Below, piece after piece: positions 25,160-34,680 of a stretch of DNA of 64,000 nucleotides. The DNA is taken from positions 1-64,000 of the forward strand of contig JAZRFF010000012.1 in NCBI GenBank assembly GCA_045661225.1, read 5' to 3'. A program made the translations under genes and the position numbers. The DNA is from HGM04593 sp045661225 (GTDB lineage: Bacteria > Bacteroidota > Bacteroidia > Bacteroidales > Bacteroidaceae). How positions within the stretch are numbered: the stretch's first letter is position 1; each line of letters begins with the position of its first letter. The notes beneath the pieces are model-generated. The model did not search any database, was not told the origin of the DNA, and worked only from the letters and a program-made list of their open reading frames with translations.

Positions 25160-27697
25160 ATGATTGAGAACGACAGAATTATTAAAGTCAATGTCGAGGA
25201 GGAGATGCGTTCGTCCTACATTGATTACTCAATGTCGGTTATTGTAGCGCGTGCGCTGCCCGATGTTCGAGATGGTCTGAAGCCTGTTCATCGCCGAATA
25301 CTTTATGGTATGATGGAGCTGGGCAATACTTCGGACAAACCTTACAAGAAATCGGCTCGTACAGTCGGTGATGTTCTTGGTAAGTATCACCCTCACGGCG
25401 ACTCATCGGTGTATGGTGCGTTGGTACGTATGGCACAGGACTGGGTAATGCGTTACCCGCTTATCGATGGTCAGGGAAACTTCGGTTCTATTGACGGTGA
25501 CTCTCCGGCTGCGATGCGTTATACCGAGGCGCGTCTGCACAAGATTGGCGAAGAACTTGCACAGGACCTTTACAAGGAGACAGTGGACTTTCAGCCTAAC
25601 TACAACGATGAGTTTGTTGAGCCTACAGTAATGCCGACACGTATCCCCAACCTTCTTGTAAATGGTTCATCGGGTATTGCGGTGGGTATGGCAACGAATA
25701 TTCCTACACACAACCTGAACGAGGTTCTCGATGCTTGTGTGGCATATATAGATAACCCGGATATTGATACCGACGGCCTTATGGAGTATGTAAAAGCTCC
25801 GGACTTCCCGACCGGTTGCGACATATTCGGTCTAAACGGAGTGCGCGAGGCGTATGAGACAGGCCGCGGGCGTGTGATAATGCGCGCTGTAGCCGAGATT
25901 GAGTCGGGCACACACGAGAAGATTGTCGTTACGGCAATCCCTTACAATGTTAACAAGGAGGAACTTATCAAGGATATCGCCTCAATGGTTAACGAGAAGA
26001 AAATCGATGGTATTTCAAATATCAACGACGAGTCGGACCAGTCGGGTATGCGCATTGTAATTGACGTAAAGCGCGATGCGAATGCCAATGTTATCCTTAA
26101 CAAGCTCTACAAAATGAGTTCTTTGCAGACATCGTTCAGCGTGAACTGCATTGCGCTTGTTAATGGTCGTCCCAAGCTGCTCACTCTGAAGGAGTGTATC
26201 GGCTGCTTTGTGGAGCACCGTCACGACGTTGTAATACGCCGTACAAAGTATGAATTGCGTAAGGCCGAAGAACGTGCTCACATTGTCGAGGGACTTATCA
26301 TTGCTTCGGATAATATTGACGAGGTTGTACGTCTTATAAAGGCTGCAAAGTCGCCTGCCGATGCAAGAGCAGCCCTTGTGGAGCGCTTCTCGCTTACCGA
26401 TATTCAGGCTGCGGCAATTGTTGAAATGCGTCTGGCACAGCTTACCGGCATTCAGCAGGATAAACTGCACGCCGAATATGAGGAACTTATGCGCAAGATT
26501 GAGTATTATAATGCAATCCTTACCGATGAGGAGCTTTGTAAGAAGGTTATAAAGGACGAACTTTTCGAGATTAAAGAAAAGTACGGCGATGAGCGTCGTT
26601 GCAAGATTGATTACAGCGCATCGAGCGACTTCAATCCCGAGGATTTCTATGCCGACGATGAGATGGTTATCACAATATCTCATTTGGGTTACATCAAGCG
26701 TACTCCTCTCACTGAGTATCGCAGCCAGAATAGAGGCGGTGTAGGCTCAAAGGGCAGCGATACACGCGACAGTGACTTTATTGAGTATATCTATACAGCC
26801 ACAATGCACAATACAATGCTTTTCTTTACACAAAGAGGAAAGTGCTATTGGCTTAAGGTTTATGAGATACCCGAGGGTAACAAGAATTCAAAGGGACGTG
26901 CGATACAGAACTTGCTCAATATCGATTCTGATGATGCAGTCAATGCTTTTGTGCGCGTGAAGACTCTTGCCGACAAGAACTTCATCGAGAGTCACAATAT
27001 TATTTTCTGTACCAAGAGTGGTGTTGTCAAGAAGACCTCTCTCGAGCAATATTCACGTCCACGTACAAATGGTATTATTGCAATTACATTGCGCGATGAC
27101 GACCGTGTGATATCGGTGGCATTGACCGATGGCGAAAGTGATATCATTCTTGCTAACCGCAGCGGTAAGGCTGTACGCTTCAATGAAGCTCAGGTGCGTG
27201 CAATGGGTCGTACAGCATCGGGTGTCAAAGGTATGGATATAGCCGATGACGACGAGGTTGTAGGTATGGTAGTGCTTCCAAAGAGCGATGATGCCGAACA
27301 TAGCCTGCTGGTACTTTCGGAGCAGGGCTACGGAAAGCGCTCCGAGACAGAAGACTATCCACAGGTTAGCCGCGGCTGTAAGGGTGTAAAGACAATGAAT
27401 GTGACCGAGAAGACCGGTAAGGTGGTCGCTATTATGGACGTTAACAATGAGAATGACCTTATGATTATCAATAAGTCAGGCATTGCTATACGTACATCGG
27501 TTGAGCAGATTCCCGTTATAGGCCGTGCAACTCAGGGAGTTCGTGTCATTAACCTTGGTAAGAAGAACGACAGCATTGGTTCTGTATGTAAGGTTACACG
27601 CGAGGTCGAGGAAGAGCTGCCTGTCGATGAGACAATGACCGATGTTCCACAGGTAACCGAGGTTACAGAAGTTACAGAAGAGAATAGTAACGAATAA
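25160..27697 (+). CDS. gyrA: DNA gyrase subunit A
   Basis: This 845-residue protein is the breakage-reunion subunit of gyrase. It has the N-terminal winged-helix and tower regions, the active-site tyrosine in AAMRYTEARL (near residue 121), and a C-terminal beta-pinwheel with the GyrA-box-like QNRGGVG near 526, which distinguishes it from ParC. The quinolone-determining loop reads HGDSSVYGAL: Ser82 corresponds to E. coli Ser83 and Gly86 to Asp87. An acidic, Val/Thr-rich tail (EVTEVTEE) ends the protein. A TPR protein gene follows after 25 nt. Confidence 0.97.
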   Translation: MIENDRIIKVNVEEEMRSSYIDYSMSVIVARALPDVRDGLKPVHRRILYGMMELGNTSDKPYKKSARTVGDVLGKYHPHGDSSVYGALVRMAQDWVMRYPLIDGQGNFGSIDGDSPAAMRYTEARLHKIGEELAQDLYKETVDFQPNYNDEFVEPTVMPTRIPNLLVNGSSGIAVGMATNIPTHNLNEVLDACVAYIDNPDIDTDGLMEYVKAPDFPTGCDIFGLNGVREAYETGRGRVIMRAVAEIESGTHEKIVVTAIPYNVNKEELIKDIASMVNEKKIDGISNINDESDQSGMRIVIDVKRDANANVILNKLYKMSSLQTSFSVNCIALVNGRPKLLTLKECIGCFVEHRHDVVIRRTKYELRKAEERAHIVEGLIIASDNIDEVVRLIKAAKSPADARAALVERFSLTDIQAAAIVEMRLAQLTGIQQDKLHAEYEELMRKIEYYNAILTDEELCKKVIKDELFEIKEKYGDERRCKIDYSASSDFNPEDFYADDEMVITISHLGYIKRTPLTEYRSQNRGGVGSKGSDTRDSDFIEYIYTATMHNTMLFFTQRGKCYWLKVYEIPEGNKNSKGRAIQNLLNIDSDDAVNAFVRVKTLADKNFIESHNIIFCTKSGVVKKTSLEQYSRPRTNGIIAITLRDDDRVISVALTDGESDIILANRSGKAVRFNEAQVRAMGRTASGVKGMDIADDDEVVGMVVLPKSDDAEHSLLVLSEQGYGKRSETEDYPQVSRGCKGVKTMNVTEKTGKVVAIMDVNNENDLMIINKSGIAIRTSVEQIPVIGRATQGVRVINLGKKNDSIGSVCKVTREVEEELPVDETMTDVPQVTEVTEVTEENSNE

Positions 27698-27722
27698 CAA
27701 CAATAACTTAAACCTTAATATT

Positions 27723-28982
27723 ATGAAAAAGTTAGTATTATCATTAGCAATTGTGCTTTTTAGTTCATTTGCTGTAGCACAAGAACTTACAAAGGAGCAG
27801 AAAAAGCAGAGAAAAAACTTGATGAATATGGTGTCTGACGCCGAGAACAACACTGCTGCCGATCCCATTGCTGCTGCTAACGCAATGAAGACTGCTATCA
27901 ACAACGAACTTGTAAACACAGACCCCTATGTGTGGTACGTAAGCGCCAACGCGAAGAAGACTGTTGTTGACTCGGAGAACTATAAACGTAATCAGGGTGA
28001 AAACTATAATGAGGCTTTGATGTTCTCATACGTTCACGAGCTTGGCAACGACCTTGCAAAACTCGAGTATTATGATAATCAACCCGACAAGAAAGGCCGT
28101 GTAAAGCCTAAATATTTCGAGTTTGCAAAAACAACTCATATGCAGGAGTATGCACAGTTCTATAATGCCGGTGCTTATTACTACGGTAACGAGGATTATA
28201 GAAAGGCATACGACCTCTTTGGTATGTTTATTCATTCGGCCGACAGACTCTACGAAATGCAGCTGATGCCCAAGGATACAACAAACGTGCCTGTAGCTGC
28301 ATATAATATGTCTCTCTGCGGTATGCAGCTCGAGGATTATGATATGGTACTCTCGCACATTGACCTTGCAATGATGGATCCTAAAATGGCACCTAATGCT
28401 TTCCGTTACAAGACTGTAGCTTACCTTGAGAAGGGCGATTCTGCAGCTTGGTTGAATTTGTGTAAAGAGGGTGTTGTTAAGTTCCCGTCGGACCTTTATT
28501 ACAGCCAGTCTCTCATTCATTATTATGACAGCCGTAACCAGAGCGAGGAGCTTGACAAGTTGGCCGATGAGCTGATTGCTAATGACTCCTCAAATCCTCT
28601 CTTTGTATACCTGAAAGGTTACATCGCACACCAGAAAGAGGACGTAAACACAGCTATCGTGTGGTACGAAAAGACACTTGAGGTTGATCCAAACTATGTT
28701 AATGCGCTGTCGAACCTTGGCCGTTGCTATCTGTTCAAAGCTCAGGAGTATAGCATACAACAATCATCGGTTAAAGTTACCGACAAGAAGAAACTTGCCG
28801 AGGATAAGAAGGTTCTTGAGGGTTACTACAACAAGGCTTTGCCTTTGCTTGAGAAGCTGCGTGAGCTTGCACCTGACAGACACGACTTGTGGCTGACAAA
28901 CCTCACAAACTGTTACTACAACCTTAACAAGGCTGACAAGCTTAAGGAACTTGAGCAGTTGCAGAAGGCTTTAGGCTACTAA
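27723..28982 (+). CDS. Secreted TPR-repeat protein
   Basis: This 419-residue protein has a signal peptide (about 1-19, ending AVAQ) and several tetratricopeptide-like helical pairs, clearest at about 285-345 (FVYLKGYIAHQKEDVNTAIV, then YEKTLEVDPNYVNALSNLG). It is probably a periplasmic scaffold or assembly protein. It follows gyrA by 25 nt with no terminator between them, so the two may be co-transcribed. No partner can be named from the sequence. Confidence 0.85.
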   Translation: MKKLVLSLAIVLFSSFAVAQELTKEQKKQRKNLMNMVSDAENNTAADPIAAANAMKTAINNELVNTDPYVWYVSANAKKTVVDSENYKRNQGENYNEALMFSYVHELGNDLAKLEYYDNQPDKKGRVKPKYFEFAKTTHMQEYAQFYNAGAYYYGNEDYRKAYDLFGMFIHSADRLYEMQLMPKDTTNVPVAAYNMSLCGMQLEDYDMVLSHIDLAMMDPKMAPNAFRYKTVAYLEKGDSAAWLNLCKEGVVKFPSDLYYSQSLIHYYDSRNQSEELDKLADELIANDSSNPLFVYLKGYIAHQKEDVNTAIVWYEKTLEVDPNYVNALSNLGRCYLFKAQEYSIQQSSVKVTDKKKLAEDKKVLEGYYNKALPLLEKLRELAPDRHDLWLTNLTNCYYNLNKADKLKELEQLQKALGY

Positions 28983-29003
28983 AGAATAACTCTTATCAAT
29001 AAA

Positions 29004-29034
29004 AAATCAGCGCATTGTGCGCTGATTTTTTTTA
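29004..29034 (+). terminator. Intrinsic terminator after the TPR gene
   Basis: AAATCAGCGCA (29004-29014) pairs with TGCGCTGATTT (29018-29028) around TTG, followed by a T-run. Confidence 0.9.
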
Positions 29035-29096
29035 TTATTAAAGCAACAGTGGAGCTAAGGTAACTGTCGTGTGCCAAATAAATACTCTTTTTACAA

Positions 29097-30302
29097 TCAA
29101 GGATTTACAACACGGCCGGGATACTGCTCAAGCGCTTTTCCTAAAAGGAATATGGCACGCTTGAGGTCGGCCTTGTCTATAGCGTATGCGATGCGGACTT
29201 CGTTTTTTCCGTATCCCTCCTCGCTGTAGAAGCCCGATGCCGGCGCCATCATAATTGTTTCGCCTTCATACTCAAAGTCTGTAAGGCACCACTCGCAGAA
29301 TCGGTCGCTATCGTCAATAGGCAGTCGGGCAACGGTGTAGAAAGCTCCCATAGGAATAGGGGAGTACACCCCGGGCAGCTTGTTAAGTTCATCGACAAGG
29401 CAGTTGCGACGCTCGATATATTGCTCGTATGTGTTTATTGCGTATGAACGCGGGGCATCAATAGAGGCTTCGGCAACAACCTGTCCCAAAAGTGGGGGGC
29501 TCAGACGTGCCTGGCAGAATTTCATAACAGCTTCACGCACAGCCTTGTTCTTTGTGATAAGAGCACCGATGCGTATTCCACATTCTGAATAACGCTTTGA
29601 AACAGAATCAATTAGCACTACATTGTCTTCTATGCCTTCAAGGTGGCAAGCCGATATATAAGGTGAACCGGTGTAGATAAATTCACGGTAAACCTCGTCG
29701 GAGAAGAGGTAAAGGTTGTGCTTTTTTACAAGATCGCGTATGCGGTTCATCTCGCCACGAGTGTACAAATAACCTGTTGGGTTATTAGGGTTGCAGATTA
29801 GTATTCCGCGTGTACGTTCGTTTATAAGTTCCTCGAAACGCTCCATAGGTGGCAAGGCGAAAGATTCGTCAATAGACGACCTTATGGGACGAATAACGGC
29901 ACCGGCCGATATTGCGAATGCCATATAATTGGCATAGGCAGGCTCTGGTACAATAATCTCGTCGCCAGGGTTCAGACAGGTTAAAAAGGCGAAAAGTACA
30001 GCCTCGGAACCACCGGAGGTTACTATAATATCGTCGGCTTTTAGTTTAATTTGGTATTGGTCATAATATCCGACAAGTTTTTCACGCAGCGATAGAAAAC
30101 CGTCGCTTGGACTATATTCAAGAATCTTCTGGTCGAATTGTTTGATGGCCTCTATGGCAACCTCGGGCGAATTAAGGTCGGGCTGACCAATGTTAAGGTG
30201 ATATACCTTGAGGCCGCGAGCTTTTGCGGCATTGGCAAACGGCGCCAACTTGCGGATTGGCGACGAAGGCATAAGTATGGCTCTTTCTGATAGATTAGGC
30301 AT
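29097..30302 (-). CDS. Class I PLP-dependent aminotransferase
   Basis: This protein of about 401 residues is a fold-type-I aminotransferase, probably using aspartate or an aromatic amino acid. It has NIGQPDLNSPE near the N-terminus, NPNNPTGYLY, and the PLP lysine in DSVSKRYSECGIRIG. The frame is open to 30329, but a promoter -7 element (30327-30334) overlaps the first possible start, so the internal ATG at 30302 (MPNLSERAIL) is chosen. It is monocistronic; the substrate cannot be settled from sequence. Confidence 0.88.
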   Translation of the reverse strand: MPNLSERAILMPSSPIRKLAPFANAAKARGLKVYHLNIGQPDLNSPEVAIEAIKQFDQKILEYSPSDGFLSLREKLVGYYDQYQIKLKADDIIVTSGGSEAVLFAFLTCLNPGDEIIVPEPAYANYMAFAISAGAVIRPIRSSIDESFALPPMERFEELINERTRGILICNPNNPTGYLYTRGEMNRIRDLVKKHNLYLFSDEVYREFIYTGSPYISACHLEGIEDNVVLIDSVSKRYSECGIRIGALITKNKAVREAVMKFCQARLSPPLLGQVVAEASIDAPRSYAINTYEQYIERRNCLVDELNKLPGVYSPIPMGAFYTVARLPIDDSDRFCEWCLTDFEYEGETIMMAPASGFYSEEGYGKNEVRIAYAIDKADLKRAIFLLGKALEQYPGRVVNP

Positions 30303-30326
30303 AGTTCTGTTTTTTTTTATCGTTTG

Positions 30327-30356
30327 CAAATTTACTCAATTTTATTTGATTAGAAA
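30327..30356 (-). promoter_or_regulatory. Promoter of the aminotransferase gene
   Basis: On the minus strand TTTC (30353-30356), an 18-bp spacer and TAAATTTG (30327-30334) match the consensus. Transcription would start about 20 nt before the ATG at 30302, which decides that start. Confidence 0.6.
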
Positions 30357-30685
30357 CATTCACAATAGACTATTATTATATAAGGTTATATTATATCTGT
30401 TTATTCAGCGGAATCTCCACTACCGTAAGTTTCTATACTTTTGAATGATAATAAATATTATGTTTAATATAACTTTGAAATTTGTGCACTACCGAGTAAT
30501 TCCACGGGGAAATAAGAAATTTAAGGAGTAATTGCAATTAGCTCTCTTTGTGTTGTTATAAACAGTCTGATGAATTTCTCGGAATTATTATTCTTTGATT
30601 TATTTTAATATGAACTTATGCTATTTTTCAGTATCTTGCACAATAAAATCTGTATGCAGTTATTTAAACAGCTTCTTATATTATT
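30357..30685. other. Intergenic region upstream of dus
   Basis: No gene is seen. Two -7-like elements face dus, TACTTTTG at 30436-30443 and TAACTTTG at 30470-30477, neither with a well-spaced -33 element. The leader of dus could therefore be more than 200 nt long. Confidence 0.4.
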
Positions 30686-31618
30686 ATGAAAATATATTCG
30701 GCACCTTTGCAGGGATTTACCGAGGCTGTGTGGCGCAATGTGCACAGCACGGTGTTCGGTGGCATTGACGGTTATTACACTCCGTTCCTGCGTTACGAGC
30801 ACGGCGAGATTCGCAATAAGGATATTCGAGATATTGAGCGCAAGAATAATACGGTCACAAATCTTGTGCCGCAGGTTATTGCTGCTACTCCCGACGAACT
30901 GAGGCCGTTGATGGCACTTATAGTCAATGAAGGCTACACACAAGTGGATATAAATATGGGCTGCTCCTTTCCGTTGCAGGTGCGCAAACGGCACGGAGCC
31001 GGTCTGTTGCCCCACCCATCGATGGTTGCCGACCTCATGCGCGCTACAGCCGAGTATCAGGGTGTTGAATTTTCGGTAAAGATGCGTCTGGGCTGGGAAA
31101 GTAAAGATGAGTGGAAGGCGTTGCTGCCGGTGCTTAATGATACCCCGCTTCTGCACGTGACGATGCACCCACGATTGGGAATAGAACAATATAAACAGCC
31201 TGCCGACGTCGATTCATTTGCTGAATTTTGTGCAGCGTGCAAGCATCAGGTTATTTATAATGGCGACGTTGTTTCGTTGCAAGATATACAAAGGATTGAA
31301 AAACTCTTTCCGGAGCTTAAGGGGGTGATGATTGGGCGAGGGTTGCTTGCCAACCCGGCTCTTGGCGTTGAGTATATCGCCGGTCGCGAACTTACCGACA
31401 GTGAACTGTGTCGTATGTCGCAACAGATGCACGACGCGCTCTTTTGCGAACTGTCGCCACGCTTGCAGGGTAACACTCAGTTCCTTACAAAGATGAAGCC
31501 TTATTGGGAGTATTTACTCCCTGCCCTGCCCAAGCGTTTGCGTAAACCTATTTTAAAGTCCTCGACCATTGACAAGTATCAGGTTGCGGTTGCTAATGCA
31601 CTAAGGGGGGAATGGTAA
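30686..31618 (+). CDS. tRNA-dihydrouridine synthase
   Basis: This 310-residue flavoenzyme reduces uridine to dihydrouridine in tRNA. It begins with the family motif YSAPLQGFTE and has the catalytic cysteine in NMGCSFPLQVRKRHGAGLL, followed by VKMRLGW and the FMN-phosphate site YNGDV ... IGRGLLANP. It is shorter at the C-terminus than DusA and resembles the Bacteroidota Dus group, whose target positions are not certain, so no symbol is given. It stands alone. Confidence 0.93.
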   Translation: MKIYSAPLQGFTEAVWRNVHSTVFGGIDGYYTPFLRYEHGEIRNKDIRDIERKNNTVTNLVPQVIAATPDELRPLMALIVNEGYTQVDINMGCSFPLQVRKRHGAGLLPHPSMVADLMRATAEYQGVEFSVKMRLGWESKDEWKALLPVLNDTPLLHVTMHPRLGIEQYKQPADVDSFAEFCAACKHQVIYNGDVVSLQDIQRIEKLFPELKGVMIGRGLLANPALGVEYIAGRELTDSELCRMSQQMHDALFCELSPRLQGNTQFLTKMKPYWEYLLPALPKRLRKPILKSSTIDKYQVAVANALRGEW

Positions 31619-31730
31619 GGGGTTTGTGTCTGGCGGTTTCTCAATTGCCGAATTGTCTTTCTGGCAAATTTGTTTATACTGTACAAAAAATATTTGCACG
31701 CGACTTTTATAAGCTAAAGTCCGGGTCTTA

Positions 31731-32591
31731 TTACTGCTCTTGTATAAACTCAATTTGTGCAGCAAGGTTGTAGCCTTCTTCGTAGAGTGCAAGGAGTTTG
31801 TTTGTGTCGCGTTCCATACGGTCGACTGCAATTGGCCTTTCGGGGCGCAAGACAATGGCTGTACCCTCTTGTTCCATTTGCTCAACCATCGCTATTTGCT
31901 TGTTGTACATTGAATTACGGTTGCGTATAGCCTCTTTTAGCTTAGGGTACTTGCGGTACATAAAGAATGGAACTTTTGTTCCTTTGTCGGGCTTGCGGTA
32001 ACCTTTATTGCGGGTTAGAACCACGAATGGCTTTGTAAAGCCCTGTGAAATTGCACGTTCTACGGGAAGCGAGTCAGCGATACCCCCATCGGCCATCGGT
32101 GTGCCGTCGACCATTGTTAAGGGGCATACAAAGGGAAGGCTGCTCGACGCCTTTACTATATCTATCACACGCTTGGGGTCGTTTTTCTCCTCGAAATAAC
32201 ACGCCCGGCCTGTGATGCAGTTGGTCGTGACGACTTCGAATCGCTCTTGTGTACGTGCTAAAGCGTCGTAATCGTATGGGTAAATTTCCTCGGGTAATTT
32301 ATGGAATAGAAGGTCAAAGTCCATAATGTTACCTTTGGTGATAAGATGTTTAAACCCTATGTAGTTGTATTTCTTGAGTAGGTCGATATTTGTGTATTTT
32401 GCTCTTCCACGCTGGTTTGACATATAGGAAAGAGCGTTGCAGGCTCCTGCACTTACACCTATTATATACGGGAAACGCACTCCCCTGTCCATAAGGTTAT
32501 CGAGTACGCCTATAGTAAATATACCGCGCATTCCGCCGCCTTCAAGTACAAGCGCCGATTGTGCCGTTATTTTTATAATTTTTTCCTCCAT
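31731..32591 (-). CDS. Patatin-like phospholipase (cytoplasmic type)
   Basis: This protein of 286 residues is a patatin domain without a signal peptide: LEGGGMRGI oxyanion loop, GVSAG nucleophile elbow and DGG motif (MADGGIADSLP). It resembles the YjjU/RssA-type patatins. The frame opens at 32606 (MYFCT), but a perfect TACTTTTG -7 element overlaps those codons, so the start is taken as ATG 32591. It differs from the patatin/barrel fusion at 4860-7142 in having no secretion domain. Confidence 0.88.
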   Translation of the reverse strand: MEEKIIKITAQSALVLEGGGMRGIFTIGVLDNLMDRGVRFPYIIGVSAGACNALSYMSNQRGRAKYTNIDLLKKYNYIGFKHLITKGNIMDFDLLFHKLPEEIYPYDYDALARTQERFEVVTTNCITGRACYFEEKNDPKRVIDIVKASSSLPFVCPLTMVDGTPMADGGIADSLPVERAISQGFTKPFVVLTRNKGYRKPDKGTKVPFFMYRKYPKLKEAIRNRNSMYNKQIAMVEQMEQEGTAIVLRPERPIAVDRMERDTNKLLALYEEGYNLAAQIEFIQEQ

Positions 32592-32595
32592 AGTG

Positions 32596-32603
32596 CAAAA
32601 GTA
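32596..32603 (-). promoter_or_regulatory. -7 element of the patatin gene, almost touching its start codon
   Basis: TACTTTTG on the minus strand ends 4 nt before the ATG at 32591, so the transcript would have little or no 5' leader. A TTTG lies 23 bp upstream (32627-32630), which is slightly long for the spacer. Confidence 0.5.
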
Positions 32604-32689
32604 CAAACATTCTTGTTAACTATGAACAAATAAGTGCTTTTTTTGCGATTTGATTCCTGTGGTTCTAATTATTATTAACTTATGTGTTG

Positions 32690-32720
32690 TTGCTCTGTTC
32701 ACGGCTTTTGACTATCTTCG
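32690..32720 (+). promoter_or_regulatory. Promoter of the thioredoxin-like gene
   Basis: TTG (32690-32692), a 20-bp spacer and TATCTTCG (32713-32720) lie about 35 bp before the ATG at 32756. Confidence 0.6.
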
Positions 32721-32755
32721 CAATATATATAATGTGTAATTAAAATTCAAGTAGT

Positions 32756-33310
32756 ATGAAAAAATCATTTATAGCGATTTTTCTCCTTTCGTTTTTTGCG
32801 ATGACGGCGCTTAATGCACAGGATAATGTGCAAACGGAAGATGTGACAGTGTATGAGCACGACTATATTGTAAAGGTCGGTGACGTTGCTCCCGATTTTA
32901 CATTGGAATTGACCGATGGAAGCACCTTTACACTTTCTGAGCAACGTGGCAAGGTGGTAATGTTGCAGTTTACTGCCGGCTGGTGCGGTATATGTCGCAA
33001 AGAGATGCCTTACATTGAACGCGATATATGGCAACGTCACAAGGGTAACGATGGGTTTGTGCTTTTAGGCATTGACCGTGAAGAGACAAAAGAGGCTATC
33101 CTGCCGTTTATAGAAAAGGTGGGCACGACCTACCCTATTGCTATGGACAGCAACGGCGATGTATTTGCAAGTTATGCTTTGCGTAATTCGGGTATTACTC
33201 GTAATGTGCTCATAGACCGCGACGGTCGCATTGTTATGCTCACGCGCAAGTTCGAGCCCGAGGAATTTGATGCTCTTGTAAAGAAAATAGACAATATGCT
33301 TGCAGAGTAA
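32756..33310 (+). CDS. Secreted thioredoxin-like (TlpA/AhpC-TSA) protein
   Basis: This 184-residue protein has a signal peptide (about 1-21) and a thioredoxin fold with GDVAPDFTLELTDG and the redox motif WCGIC (in AGWCGICRKEMP). It is probably a periplasmic thiol-disulfide oxidoreductase or reductase in the ResA/TlpA group. GIDREETKEAILPF and the cis-Pro region TYPIAMD fit the family. It is monocistronic, with a bidirectional terminator shared with galE. Confidence 0.9.
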   Translation: MKKSFIAIFLLSFFAMTALNAQDNVQTEDVTVYEHDYIVKVGDVAPDFTLELTDGSTFTLSEQRGKVVMLQFTAGWCGICRKEMPYIERDIWQRHKGNDGFVLLGIDREETKEAILPFIEKVGTTYPIAMDSNGDVFASYALRNSGITRNVLIDRDGRIVMLTRKFEPEEFDALVKKIDNMLAE

Positions 33311-33336
33311 CTTTGTTTGAGGTTTTGTTGTACATA

Positions 33337-33371
33337 AAATAAATAGGGCTCCGACGGAGCCCTATTTATTT
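33337..33371. terminator. Bidirectional terminator between the thioredoxin-like gene and galE
   Basis: AAATAAATAGGGCTCC (33337-33352) pairs perfectly with 33356-33371 around GAC. T-rich and A-rich ends serve both directions of this convergent pair. Confidence 0.9.
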
Positions 33372-33388
33372 TGTTTGCGTAATTTATA

Positions 33389-34405
33389 TTACTCTTCGAA
33401 TCCGTTAGGATTGTTCTTCTGCCAGTTCCAGCTATCGCGGCACATCTCCTCGATACCGAACTGAGCCTTCCAGCCGAGTTCAGCTTCAGCTTTCGCAGGG
33501 TTGCAATAGCAGGTAGCGATGTCTCCCGGACGACGAGGCTTGATTGAGTAAGGTACGGGAACGCCGTTAGCCTTCTCAAATGCTTTTACAACGTCGAGTA
33601 CCGAGTAGCCGTGGCCTGTACCGATGTTGTAGATTGCAATACCCTTCTTTTCAACGATAGCCTTCAACGCAGCAACGTGAGCGCGTGCAAGGTCGACAAC
33701 GTGAATGTAGTCGCGTACGCCTGTACCATCGTGTGTGTCATAGTCGTCGCCGAACACACCAAGCTCAGCGCGCTTGCCTACTGCTGTCTGTGTTATGTAA
33801 GGCATAAGGTTGTTGGGAATACCGTTTGGATTCTCTCCAATTGTACCGCTCTTGTGCGCACCAATGGGGTTAAAGTAGCGAAGCAACACAATATTCCACT
33901 CGTTGTCGGCTTTCTGAATGTCCATAAGAACCTCCTCGAGCATTGATTTTGTCTGTCCGTAGGGGTTTGTACAGTGGCCTTTGGGGCACTCTTCGGTGAT
34001 GGGGATAATTGCGGGGTCGCCGTAAACGGTTGCGCTTGAAGAGAAAATCATATTTTTACAGCCGTTCTTGCGCATTACATCGGCAAGCACGAATGTACCG
34101 TTCATATTGTTCTCGTAGTACTCAAGGGGTTTTGCACAACTCTCGCCAACAGCCTTAAGGCCTGCAAAGTGGATACAAGCATCGAACTTGTGCTCGTCGA
34201 ACACTTTCTGCAATCCCTCGCGGTCGCGAATGTCAACCTTGTAGAAAGGAACCTCCTTACCAATGATTTTGGCAACGCGCTTTAGTGAAATGGGAGACGA
34301 ATTGTCAAGGTTGTCAACAACAACAGCCTCGTGACCGGCCTCGGTGAGTTCAATTAGGGTGTGGCTTCCAATAAAGCCGGCACCTCCGGTTAATAGGATT
34401 TTCAT
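33389..34405 (-). CDS. galE: UDP-glucose 4-epimerase
   Basis: This 338-residue protein is an extended short-chain dehydrogenase that interconverts UDP-glucose and UDP-galactose. It has the NAD motif GGAGFIGSH at the N-terminus, the Y-x3-K active site in NPYGQTK and GTGHGYSVLDV towards the C-terminus. The frame is open to 34435, but ATG 34405 (MKILLTGG) gives the family start. It is divergent from rpsP; its own promoter is at 34471-34500. Confidence 0.96.
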   Translation of the reverse strand: MKILLTGGAGFIGSHTLIELTEAGHEAVVVDNLDNSSPISLKRVAKIIGKEVPFYKVDIRDREGLQKVFDEHKFDACIHFAGLKAVGESCAKPLEYYENNMNGTFVLADVMRKNGCKNMIFSSSATVYGDPAIIPITEECPKGHCTNPYGQTKSMLEEVLMDIQKADNEWNIVLLRYFNPIGAHKSGTIGENPNGIPNNLMPYITQTAVGKRAELGVFGDDYDTHDGTGVRDYIHVVDLARAHVAALKAIVEKKGIAIYNIGTGHGYSVLDVVKAFEKANGVPVPYSIKPRRPGDIATCYCNPAKAEAELGWKAQFGIEEMCRDSWNWQKNNPNGFEE

Positions 34406-34470
34406 TTTTGTAAGTTTATTATAATGTTTAAACAATTATTACGCATTTTACCCGTGGGTACAATCTATCG

Positions 34471-34500
34471 CAAATTTAATACAAATTATCCAATAACAAA
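34471..34500 (-). promoter_or_regulatory. Promoter of galE
   Basis: On the minus strand TTTG (34497-34500), an 18-bp spacer and TAAATTTG (34471-34478) match the consensus, about 65 nt before the galE start. Confidence 0.6.
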
Positions 34501-34612
34501 ATAATAGATAAAAATTATTGCAACAGTTGCCTAAAAGCAGTGATAATGCCGAAAAAAACAGATATTTTTCAAAATAATGCTCAAAAAAATAATTAGTTAA
34601 GCGAAAAAGTAT

Positions 34613-34620
34613 TACCTTTG
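34613..34620 (+). promoter_or_regulatory. -7 element of rpsP
   Basis: TACCTTTG is a full match, about 60 bp before the rpsP ATG. The -33 region is weak (TTAG at 34593-34596). Confidence 0.5.
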
Positions 34621-34680
34621 CACCGCCTGTACGAGTTATGGGCTAACTCAAATCATTAACCATTAAAAAACAAACTTAAA

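Noticed and set aside
25160..27697. ParC (topoisomerase IV) instead of GyrA
   Set aside because: The C-terminal QNRGGVG box and the pinwheel domain favour gyrase.
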